Shown piece by piece: positions 27,501 through 33,030 of a DNA stretch of 35,811 nucleotides. Each line of letters opens with the position of its first letter. Within the stretch, counting starts at the first letter, position 1. Under the pieces are notes generated by a model. That model was not told where the DNA came from, did no database searches, and worked only from the letters and a program-made list of their open reading frames with translations. The DNA lies in the NCBI GenBank assembly GCA_021463865.1, contig JAJTXY010000039.1:1-35811 (forward strand), given 5' to 3'. A program made the position numbers and the translations under genes. The stretch is from Anaerolineae bacterium (lineage in GTDB: Bacteria > Chloroflexota > Anaerolineae > Aggregatilineales > J027).

Positions 27501-27936
27501 TGACCCCGACAAGACGCCGATTACCAGCGCACAGGTGGGGGAAGAAATCGTGGTCGAATTGACCATCATCGCGCCGCGTAATTTGCATTACGTGGTGATC
27601 GAAGACCCCATCCCCGCTGGCTCGGACGCGGTTGACCCGAATCTGCTGACCACCAGCATTTTGTCGGATGGGCCAGAACTCGAACGGGATGACCCGCTGA
27701 GTCGAGGTTGGGGCTGGTGGTGGTTCTCGCAGACCGAGTTCCGTGATGAAAAGGTCGTGATGTACGCCACCTATCTGCCGCCGGGGACGTATACCTATAG
27801 CTACACCCTGCGCATGGGCTTGGCTGGCGAATATAACGTTATCCCGCCGACGGGCTTTGAATTCTACTTCCCGGAGGTGTATGGACGTGGCGCGGGCCTG
27901 CTGTTTACGATTGAGGTGGCTGATCCCAACGAATAG
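21586..27936 (+). CDS. Secreted thioester alpha-2-macroglobulin with Ig-like and SH3b modules
   Basis: A 2116-aa exported protein, expected to trap proteases after bait cleavage through an internal Cys-Gln thioester. The ATG at 21586 has GAGGGG 9 bases upstream and gives a clean signal (KKSRWFLMLLLASLLLIAVP); longer in-frame starts are rejected. Domains by eye: four Big_5-like Ig repeats (about 21685-22950), an MG1-like part, an SH3b-like insert (23251-23512, PLRVRSEPNLGGTVVTEY), an MG2 opening DRPLYRPGQPVYFRG (about 24002), further MG domains, a Gly run (25693-25710) in the probable bait region, then LPDNLTTWRIDARGVTSG of the A2M domain. The thioester CIEQ is Cys1620/Gln1623 (26443-26454), within a helical toroid domain, and a C-terminal YVVIEDPIPAG domain follows. 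There is no Cys for lipidation and no adjacent pbpC gene, unlike the E. coli type. Confidence 0.93.
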   Translation: MKKSRWFLMLLLASLLLIAVPIVVGQEGSSNISAPKVIDTNPLPGEELLLDSPVTFTFDRVMNTEAPENAFSVEPALEGGAFTWDENGRILTFAPPATGYARDTEYTFSLFAVGADQRVMDEPYELKLTTVGYIEIADVLPAPNSTEIEVDAAITIIFSRPIVPLVSIADQANLPSPITLEPAAEGKGEWLNTSIYIFRPDPPLSGGTTYTVTVNAGIEDVNGAILNEPYIWDFTTQVPEVQSVSPRNSTSSYAANRNQDLPLMPLEPEYVVTFTQPMDPATQNGIRIEGPQVPTLDYEWSEDHRSVTVTTSDGLLQLDTLYDVIVDSTIIRSKSGASIPEDYLVSFITVPYPSIVRTYPEDGAEGSDPYGGMRIYFSAPIDQDTLEGKFTIEPEPWREYETYYYTYDNSYALYFDTEPSTDYTVTIAPGIADPYGNVINETTIIQYRTAPYSPELTLNTPGFVGLYNAYLPQTRLFITHRNIEQLEMQLYGIDVPTLAMLTGPNGWERRQDYTPDPTYLLRSWQFPVESQLNQRRYDLALLSLEGTSGIENIVCVGAPPTRLNIGYLARVSEDDPTPLRVRSEPNLGGTVVTEYAPGTEVVIEGGPICADNYLWWQILNPADGVTGWMAEGNTSVYFIEPVTTPSPIHNPDGTNADQLPPLPPGVYYLRVESPQTRALDYEPSRHILVVATANITMKFTPKQAMAWVTDMSSGQPIEGVPVTFYYVNPATNAFEEIGMATSNADGIAQINIPRLQDLYQTIYSVIDTPEHFGYVISDFSSGVEPWSFGLNGNYQPSQMSIYLNTDRPLYRPGQPVYFRGIIRDRDDVTYTLPDGIGSVPIKVYDNQSQIIYETEARLTEFGTFSGQFDLDEGAGLGYYRIAVEFDPEDPRFSYNSNFSIGFSVAEYRAPEFQTLVTPAASEVAQGETIRVEVEGRYFFGAPVSNAKITWAVVGENYYFPYDGPGRWQFIDYSFDEGAREYYSQEKERIANGEGTTDDQGRFMIELPADLGEKTQSQAYTLEAVITDESDQAVAGRTQIIVHQGRVYVGLSPDEYVATAGDETGFQVLTVDWDSEPVAGQVVDYKVVERHWSSVQEKDSRGQTVWTYEVEEIEADSGSVTTDADGLAHITFVPPNGGVFKIYAVTNDADGNRVNSSAYMWVAGSDYVPWRQQNSNRIDLISDKDNYEVDEVAEILIASPFQGESVALVTVERGDILQTEVIHMDTNSYVYRLPITENFAPNIYVSVIVVKGLDENTPYTQFRAGLIQLGVETERLAMNVQVTPDLPEGATAGPGDTVMLNVKTTDWQGNPVSAEVGVGVTDLAVLSIASPNSGPLMQYFYGEQGLSTRTSTSLTVSVDQLTQEIIDTIKGGGGGGDEAGIFEVRQEFVDTPLWNPTVVTDANGEAQIEVTLPDNLTTWRIDARGVTSGENGPMLVGQVLEDFISTKPLLVRPITPRFMVVGDKLTLGVIVNNNTQQDQEVEVLMQGTGFNVLEDTPLSSTVTIPAGGRVRVDWPVQALDVSNVDVTFAARTTDGSLSDASKPPVGQGDDRLLPVYKYVVPENVGTAGTLEGPEALSFTEVIALPDRIDTEQGQLDIRLDRSLAGPMLDGLDFLRNYPYQCIEQTVSKFLPNVMTMRALVSLNQSNPELEANLQTQVNYGLQRLYAEQKYDGGWGWFPRDDSNPLTTAYALIALVEAQNSGFTVDETVINRAKNFLRDYLLLTDQDVMAQSAPNWQLNRRAFILYAFTRAGEANASRISRVYDLRERLNLDAKAFLAMSMMTLDPTDPRIETLMSNFANAATLSATGTHWEDRPDYYNWTTHTRTTALILMAMVMHDPSNDLLPGAVRWIMVARKADAWETTQETAWAVMSLTNWMVTTGELNPDYTFNVRLNDGLLEIPDNVASPENAKEHEVLSVAVAELLTDEANRLTLIKDEGPGNLYYTAQLRTFLDVPSVEPASRGIIIERRYYRANDPDKTPITSAQVGEEIVVELTIIAPRNLHYVVIEDPIPAGSDAVDPNLLTTSILSDGPELERDDPLSRGWGWWWFSQTEFRDEKVVMYATYLPPGTYTYSYTLRMGLAGEYNVIPPTGFEFYFPEVYGRGAGLLFTIEVADPNE

Positions 27937-27975
27937 AAATCACGTCGGTAATTCAATTCAATAAGCAGTACACTA

Positions 27976-28009
27976 TGTAGCAGGGTCGAGTGGCTCTGCT
28001 ACATTTTTT
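27976..28009 (+). terminator. Intrinsic terminator of the macroglobulin gene
   Basis: Arms starting TGTAGCAG (27976-27983) and ending CTGCTACA (27996-28003) extend inwards with G-U pairs to a 12-bp stem and a 4-base loop, followed by six U residues (28004-28009). The ribosome-binding site of the next gene begins at once. Confidence 0.88.
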
Positions 28010-28021
28010 GAGGGAGGGCAA

Positions 28022-28774
28022 ATGAATATTTTGGATGAGGTAGCCATTCGTTATTATCAATGGGCTAAAGACGATTTTCAGCGCGAAATTCGAGAAGATT
28101 TTCCGTTTCTTCAACGGATAAAAGACCGTTATATATCCTTGCGTGTGTTACCAATTTTGAAGTCGCTGAATTCTCTCGAACAACAAATTCTAGCATCAGC
28201 CCTATTGAAACACTTTCATCCTAGAGCGCTTCGTCTACTTGATGGAAGTTTCACCTCTGAAGAGCAGGCCATGCTCGATTGGTACAGTGAAGTGAGGCGG
28301 GCAATACCATCTGAGGAATTACAACATCGTGAATTGGAAGTGGCGGGGAAAATTCACTATAAGGTGGATCGGAAGGTCTTTCGTCAACAATTGAAGGAAA
28401 GCCTAGAATCAATTTTAGGTACAAATGTCGAGTATTGGGGAAGAAACGAGTGGAATTATCAAACAAAAGTGGGGAAGCTCAATCTCATGACATTCGTGGA
28501 TATTGGCGGCGATTACCACCAACTCACTTATGGACATTGTTTGGATTATAAGCATGATATTACCGATGCCGAACGGCTAATCTTTACCAATCCACCAAAT
28601 AGAGCTTTTGGATATACCTCTATACTCGCTTGGTTGGGCCTCTCAAGTCAGACTACGTGGGATATGCTTACTGATGGCGATATTGAAGAAACTACCCAAA
28701 CACTGGCGTTGTTTTGTTCACATTTCCTAAAGTCTTTGGAAACCATTTTGAGAGATTTAGAGGGTGGCGAATAA
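28022..28774 (+). CDS. Unrecognised soluble protein, 250 aa
   Basis: I do not recognise this protein. It lacks a signal peptide and membrane segments, is rich in charged residues, and looks alpha-helical in the first 130 residues and mixed alpha/beta afterwards. Possible features are YGHCLDYKHDITDAE in the second half and aromatic-rich NVEYWGRNEWNYQTKVG; none matches a catalytic motif I know. The ATG has a strong GAGGGAGGG 4-5 bases upstream. Its base use looks more AT-rich than the neighbouring genes, which hints at later acquisition. It starts 12 bases after the macroglobulin terminator, so how it is transcribed is unclear. Confidence 0.7.
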   Translation: MNILDEVAIRYYQWAKDDFQREIREDFPFLQRIKDRYISLRVLPILKSLNSLEQQILASALLKHFHPRALRLLDGSFTSEEQAMLDWYSEVRRAIPSEELQHRELEVAGKIHYKVDRKVFRQQLKESLESILGTNVEYWGRNEWNYQTKVGKLNLMTFVDIGGDYHQLTYGHCLDYKHDITDAERLIFTNPPNRAFGYTSILAWLGLSSQTTWDMLTDGDIEETTQTLALFCSHFLKSLETILRDLEGGE

Positions 28775-28802
28775 TTTCAGCACACCCTCCACAAACGCAA
28801 TT

Positions 28803-29117
28803 TTATTGCTGGCGATTCTGGTCTTTGGAGGCCGCGTCAAATGCCGCGAGGGTCGTGCTGGATTGATTATTTTGGAAAAAGGCCGCCATTGTCACCATTG
28901 CAAAGGTCAACCCGATGCCAACCACAATCCCGCCGATCACCGAAAGGGCCGTATCCGCGTCACGCCCCAAGCCGACAATCGTCAGCGATGACACATTAAT
29001 CGCGCCTGAAATGAGGCCGACATTCATAATGGTCGCAAGATTGCGCCGAATCGCCACATAGCCCCCGACCAGACTTGCAAAAAATACCACCAAAAAAATG
29101 ATTGATAGGCCGTTCAT
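28803..29117 (-). CDS. Small three-helix membrane protein
   Basis: A 104-aa protein with about three membrane segments (5-23, 30-50, 58-81) and a short polar tail (SKDQNRQQ). No family recognised. The ATG lies 8 bp after the tryptophan dioxygenase stop on the same strand, so it is probably the last gene of the kynurenine operon. Whether it has a role in the pathway, for example in transport, cannot be told from sequence. Confidence 0.65.
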   Translation of the reverse strand: MNGLSIIFLVVFFASLVGGYVAIRRNLATIMNVGLISGAINVSSLTIVGLGRDADTALSVIGGIVVGIGLTFAMVTMAAFFQNNQSSTTLAAFDAASKDQNRQQ

Positions 29118-29125
29118 TGGATGTA

Positions 29126-29911
29126 TTACCCTTTCTGGCTCACCGTTTCTTGCGATTCATCAAACCGCTTGCTCAAAATATTACGCGCTTCCCACAATTC
29201 AGGGAATAGCTGCCATTGTAAAGTCGAAACAAGATAATCATGGGTCGTGCCGCCTGTCCCCATCACCCCTGCCCCAATCGTGCGTTGCACCAGATGAATA
29301 TGGCTGTAGCGCCATCGCTGCACCGTCTGATCTAAAATTGAGAGCATATCGGCAAGGGCATAAAATTCAGGGTAGGTCGGCGGATCGGCATAGATGCTGG
29401 CGATGTCCGGTACTTGGTGACGGGCCAGCAGTTCGATAAACACATCATGGATAGATGGCTCATCTAGGCGGCGATGCACCGTTTCCCAATGGCTGTCTTT
29501 GGCAAGCTGGCGGCGCACCCATTCGACATGCCGTTTATCGCGCAACCCCGCCAGAAATTCGATCTCGCGGAATTGATAGGATTGTAACCCCGACCCCGGT
29601 GCAAGGAGTTGCCTAAATTGATGGAAGGCCATCGGCGGAAGGGTGTGTAGATGTTCGGCGGTGTGTTGGGCATTCTCAAAAATCGCGCTGACCTGCCCAA
29701 TCAACCGAACCGCCTCCAAAATTTCATCCTGCTGCATGGCGGTGCGGGCGCGTTCCAGATGATGCAGCGCCAACTTAAACCACAGTTCATGAATCTGGTG
29801 AACCAAAATGAAATGCAGTTCATCGGGATGGTCGGACAGGGGTTGTTGAGCCACCAACAGCGTCTCTAAATGTAAATAATCGGCGTAATTGGTCATACGC
29901 TTCTCGGACAT
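29126..29911 (-). CDS. kynA: Tryptophan 2,3-dioxygenase
   Basis: Heme enzyme that opens the indole ring of L-tryptophan to N-formylkynurenine. With the ATG at 29911 it has 261 aa, normal for bacterial TDO. Visible features are HFILVHQIHELWFK (His38 in the substrate pocket), SYQFREIEFLAG (Arg115, carboxylate binding), the heme-ligand His204 in WRYSHIHLVQR and MGTGGTTHDYL (Thr222 near the ammonium group). Roles are by analogy with the Xanthomonas enzyme. The start overlaps the formamidase stop as TGATG and has AAGGGGGAG just before it; a longer in-frame start at 29950 is less likely. Confidence 0.96.
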   Translation of the reverse strand: MSEKRMTNYADYLHLETLLVAQQPLSDHPDELHFILVHQIHELWFKLALHHLERARTAMQQDEILEAVRLIGQVSAIFENAQHTAEHLHTLPPMAFHQFRQLLAPGSGLQSYQFREIEFLAGLRDKRHVEWVRRQLAKDSHWETVHRRLDEPSIHDVFIELLARHQVPDIASIYADPPTYPEFYALADMLSILDQTVQRWRYSHIHLVQRTIGAGVMGTGGTTHDYLVSTLQWQLFPELWEARNILSKRFDESQETVSQKG

Positions 29912-30534
29912 CAGCTCCCCCTTAAAATGGCGCGTACCGGACTGCCACACACATCCGCAATTTTCAGCGGCAGGGCCACCAATTCATATTTGCCATCCGG
30001 TACACCGCGAAAAATCATCGTTTCGAGGTTCAGAATTCCATAATGGCGCAGGCGGTGATGACACACCAATTGGGTGTCGTCAAACCGATCTACCGAAGGC
30101 ATATCCACCCCCAACAGCACGACCCCTTGCGCCCCTAGCCAATCAATCAATTCCGGCGTGGGGTAAGGAAAATCTTCGGGCCATTGGTCATCGGGCAAAT
30201 CGCTGACCCATGTGTGAATCAATAACCGCTGCAATCCGGTCAAGTCATGCCCATCGAAATCAGCAGGCACGATACCCCCATTGCGCCGTGTAATCGTGAC
30301 CAAATGGGCTGGCCCGATGTATTTTTCCAGCGGTAGTTCGGCGGGATGTGGGCCATCATCGGCATAATGATAGGGTGCGTCGGCGTGGGTTCCGGTGTGG
30401 GCGCTCATCGTTAGGGTCGTCAGATTGACCGATGCCCCTTTTTGAATATCTAGCACCTGTTGATACGAAAAATTCGCATCACCGGGCCACACGGCTAGGC
30501 TATTTTTGATGGTTCGCGTTACGTCGTAGATCAT
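29911..30534 (-). CDS. kynB: Kynurenine formamidase (cyclase family)
   Basis: Hydrolyses N-formylkynurenine to kynurenine plus formate. The 207-aa protein shows the metal-binding motif SAHTGTHADAPYHY (His46, His50, Asp52, His56) of the cyclase family, and the N-terminal VWPGD typical of KynB. Length is normal. It lies between kynureninase (3-bp gap upstream) and tryptophan dioxygenase (1-base overlap downstream), which makes the assignment firm. Confidence 0.95.
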   Translation of the reverse strand: MIYDVTRTIKNSLAVWPGDANFSYQQVLDIQKGASVNLTTLTMSAHTGTHADAPYHYADDGPHPAELPLEKYIGPAHLVTITRRNGGIVPADFDGHDLTGLQRLLIHTWVSDLPDDQWPEDFPYPTPELIDWLGAQGVVLLGVDMPSVDRFDDTQLVCHHRLRHYGILNLETMIFRGVPDGKYELVALPLKIADVCGSPVRAILRGS

Positions 30535-30537
30535 GGC

Positions 30538-31737
30538 TTACGTCACAAATGCCTTGCTGGTCGCATGTTTTTCCCACGACCCGCTGCTGAGAATTTCGGC
30601 AATCGCGTCCATCGCCTGCTGCACTTCTTCATCCGTGTTGTAGAAATGGGGCGAAATGCGAATCCCGGCTTTGGGACGATAATCAATCACGATATTGCGG
30701 GCCAGTAATTCCCGCGACACTTCATAGGCGTGCGGCGGATTCAAGGCCACTGCGCCCCCCCTGCGTTCTGGGTCGCGTGGCGCCGTTACTTCATAACCAG
30801 CGGCATCGGCCATTTCGATGAGTTTGGCGGTCTGACGCATGGATTTGCGCCGGATATTTTCGACGCCCACCTGCGCGATGATGTCAATGCCGGGTTGGAT
30901 AGCGTGCAGATTGGGAATCGCGGGTGTGCCATTCAAAAAGCGGAAAGCATCGTCGCGGAAATCAATCTCGTCCACCTCAAATTCAAAGGGGCGTTTGTGG
31001 GCCATCCATCCGGTCAATTTTGGCTCGAATTTGTTGATGAGATCAGGCCGCACATACAGGAATACCCCTCCCGGCCCACCACACATCCATTTCAAGACGC
31101 CACCAAGATAAAAATCCACATTGAGGTTGGTCACATTAAACGGCACAATTCCGCCCGCGTGATAGCCGTCTAAGATCACCGTCGCGCCAACCTTGTGTGC
31201 TTTTTCGATAATCGGCTTCACATCCAAAATATAGGCGCTGCGGAACAGCACATGGCTAATCGGCACAAGCAGAGTGCGCTCATCAATCGCGTCTACAATG
31301 CGTTGAACCGATACCGAGATGCCATCCTCGCTTGGAATCATTTCGAGTTCGATATGTGGCGGCAGCATCCCGCGTAGGACATAATAGACCGATGGGAAAA
31401 TGCCCGCTTCAATCACGACTTTGTTACGGGGGCCGTTAAAATCGAAACAGGTCAGCAGCATCCCTTGAGCCAGCGAGATATTTTGGTGGATGGTCACAGT
31501 ATTGGGCGGCGCACCGATGATTTCACCAACGCGATTGCCCAGCCGAATGTTTAAATCCCACCAGCCTTCGGCCCATGCCCGGACGCCACGACTGGCCCAT
31601 ATATCGGCATATTCGCGCAGGCTGCCATAGACACCACGCGGCATTGCCCCCAACGAATTGCTGACAAGATAGTTGCTTTGTTGCAAAATGGGAAACTGGT
31701 CGCGCCAGTTCAAAAGAGGATCATTCATAATGGTCAT
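30538..31737 (-). CDS. kynU: Kynureninase (PLP-dependent)
   Basis: Cleaves kynurenine to anthranilate plus L-alanine, or 3-hydroxykynurenine to 3-hydroxyanthranilate. A fold-type I PLP enzyme of 399 aa. The PLP Lys is in GGVLKWMCGGPGG, matching the family motif around the Schiff-base lysine, and ILDGYHAGG holds the Asp that contacts the pyridine ring. The ATG at 31737 is chosen; a TTG at 31749 and an ATG at 31728 are alternatives. First gene of the operon. With no kynurenine monooxygenase or 3-hydroxyanthranilate dioxygenase here, the visible product is anthranilate. Confidence 0.92.
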   Translation of the reverse strand: MTIMNDPLLNWRDQFPILQQSNYLVSNSLGAMPRGVYGSLREYADIWASRGVRAWAEGWWDLNIRLGNRVGEIIGAPPNTVTIHQNISLAQGMLLTCFDFNGPRNKVVIEAGIFPSVYYVLRGMLPPHIELEMIPSEDGISVSVQRIVDAIDERTLLVPISHVLFRSAYILDVKPIIEKAHKVGATVILDGYHAGGIVPFNVTNLNVDFYLGGVLKWMCGGPGGVFLYVRPDLINKFEPKLTGWMAHKRPFEFEVDEIDFRDDAFRFLNGTPAIPNLHAIQPGIDIIAQVGVENIRRKSMRQTAKLIEMADAAGYEVTAPRDPERRGGAVALNPPHAYEVSRELLARNIVIDYRPKAGIRISPHFYNTDEEVQQAMDAIAEILSSGSWEKHATSKAFVT

Positions 31738-31845
31738 GCGGTTACTCAAAGTAAATAGAGTGTAAATTTTCGCTAGTGTAGACTATATTTTTCTTTGTTA
31801 CCAGCGGCGAAACCCTAAAATGTTTTCTTCAACAGGAGTGATTTC

Positions 31846-32703
31846 ATGACCCATGTACATATCGGATTAGCGCAGACCTACCCCAAATTTGGGGATGTGC
31901 CCCACAATGTCAATCGGCATGTGGAATTGATGGAGCAGGCCGCTGAACAACAGGTAGACTTGCTGATTTTTCCTGAGTTATCCTTGACAGGCTATGCGCT
32001 AAAAGACCTTGTGGCGGAAGTAGCCCTAACCCCGACCAGCCCTGAATTTGAGAAGCTACGTGAAGCGAGCGAACGGTTTAATATAGACATTATGGTCGGA
32101 TTTGTAAATGTAGACCCCCGCAGTCGTTTTTATGTGGCGGCGGCCTATATCGGGCAAGGTGAGTTATTGCATGTGCATCACAAAGTCTATTTGCCGACCT
32201 ATCATTTGTTTGAAGAAGGGCGGTTCTTCGCATGGGGCGATCATATCCGCGCCTTTGATACACGCTTTGGGCGAATTGGCATGTTGATTTGTGAAGATTT
32301 TTGGCACATCTCGCCACCCTATCTATTATGGCTGGATGGAGCAGATATTATCCTGTTGCATAGTGCTAGTCCGGGGCGTGGGTTGGACGAAAGTGAGCGC
32401 TTGGGCAGTTCGCGCTGGGTGGAAATCGCCAATCAAGCCTATGGCAATTTCTTTACCAATTACATCGTACATTGCAGCCGGGTGGGGTTTGAGGATGGCT
32501 TTAATTTTTCAGGTGGCAGCAGTATTGTTGACCCAAATGGCGAGTTTTTGATCAAGGCTCCCTATTTTGAGGAAACCCTCGTCACCCACACGATTGATCT
32601 GAACGAGATTCGGCGGACTCGTGCGCGACTGCCCGTGCTGCGAGATGAACGGACTGGGCTAGTTGCTAACGAACTCGCGCGTATCCTAAAACGAAATTCG
32701 TAA
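31846..32703 (+). CDS. Nitrilase-superfamily amidase (NAD synthetase glutaminase-like)
   Basis: A 285-aa carbon-nitrogen hydrolase. The Glu-Lys-Cys triad is visible: Glu44 in IFPELSLTGY, Lys113 in VHHKVYLPTY and Cys149 in GMLICEDFWH. The ICEDFWH segment is closest to the glutaminase domain of glutamine-dependent NAD synthetases and related stand-alone amidases. No synthetase domain is fused. The ATG has AGGAG 8 bases upstream. It is divergent from the kynurenine operon across about 108 bp. A link to NAD or amino-acid amide metabolism is inference; the substrate is not known. Confidence 0.88.
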   Translation: MTHVHIGLAQTYPKFGDVPHNVNRHVELMEQAAEQQVDLLIFPELSLTGYALKDLVAEVALTPTSPEFEKLREASERFNIDIMVGFVNVDPRSRFYVAAAYIGQGELLHVHHKVYLPTYHLFEEGRFFAWGDHIRAFDTRFGRIGMLICEDFWHISPPYLLWLDGADIILLHSASPGRGLDESERLGSSRWVEIANQAYGNFFTNYIVHCSRVGFEDGFNFSGGSSIVDPNGEFLIKAPYFEETLVTHTIDLNEIRRTRARLPVLRDERTGLVANELARILKRNS

Positions 32704-32716
32704 AGAAAACATTAAG

Positions 32717-32776
32717 ATTTCTCAATCTATGTCTGACAAAATCAAGACAAAAAGGGTTGCAAAAGAATTGAGAAAT
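32717..32776. repeat. 10-bp inverted repeat at the pilin promoter
   Basis: ATTTCTCAAT (32717-32726) and ATTGAGAAAT (32767-32776) are perfect reverse complements, 40 bases apart. The right arm lies inside the spacer between the -35 and -10 of the prepilin promoter, so the repeat could be an operator pair. The region is AT-rich, and a weak mRNA hairpin after the amidase gene is the alternative. Confidence 0.5.
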
Positions 32777-32786
32777 AATTTAGAAT
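32757..32786 (+). promoter_or_regulatory. Promoter of the Flp-type prepilin gene
   Basis: TTGCAA (32757-32762), an 18-base spacer and TAGAAT (32781-32786) form a sigma-70-like promoter about 45 bases before the ATG at 32832. Confidence 0.6.
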
Positions 32787-32831
32787 GTAACTATCAACAA
32801 AGAATTATCCATTCTATTGAGGAGACTCAAC

Positions 32832-32978
32832 ATGCTGTATCTTCCACGTGAAAAAGGCCAAGGTTTGGTTGAATATGCACTCATTCTAGTGCTGGTCGCC
32901 GTAGTCGTGATCATCATCCTCATCGTGCTTGGCCCAGCCATCGGGAACATCTTCTCGTCAATTATTCGCTCGCTCTAA
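32832..32978 (+). CDS. Flp/Fap-type prepilin, 48 aa
   Basis: A small gene encoding MLYLPREKGQGLVEYALILV followed by a hydrophobic helix and a short tail GNIFSSIIRSL. The GQ-GLVEYALI motif is that of Flp (Tad) type IVb prepilins: cleavage after a Gly, Glu at position +5 or so, Tyr next to it, then a hydrophobic helix. At 48 aa it fits the small size of Flp pilins. The ATG has GAGGAG 7 bases upstream, a promoter at 32757-32786 and its own terminator, so it is a single-gene unit. No tad secretion genes or prepilin peptidase lie in this window; the apparatus must be encoded elsewhere. Confidence 0.88.
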   Translation: MLYLPREKGQGLVEYALILVLVAVVVIIILIVLGPAIGNIFSSIIRSL

Positions 32979-33003
32979 TTGCAACCGCGAATACAAAAAC
33001 AAA

Positions 33004-33030
33004 GCCCCCTTCAACGGGGGTTTTTGTTTT
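33004..33030. terminator. Bidirectional terminator between prepilin gene and sbcD
   Basis: CCCCC (33005-33009) pairs with GGGGG (33016-33020) around a 6-base loop, with a T-run at 33021-33030 on the plus strand. An A-rich flank (32995-33003) lengthens the stem and gives U residues on the minus strand. The sbcD stop codon lies at its edge (33029-33031). Confidence 0.85.

Noticed and set aside
28760-28789. GAGGGTG/CACCCTC inverted repeat between the unrecognised gene and the small membrane protein gene
   Set aside because: It could be a shared terminator, but neither strand has a U-run next to the stem.
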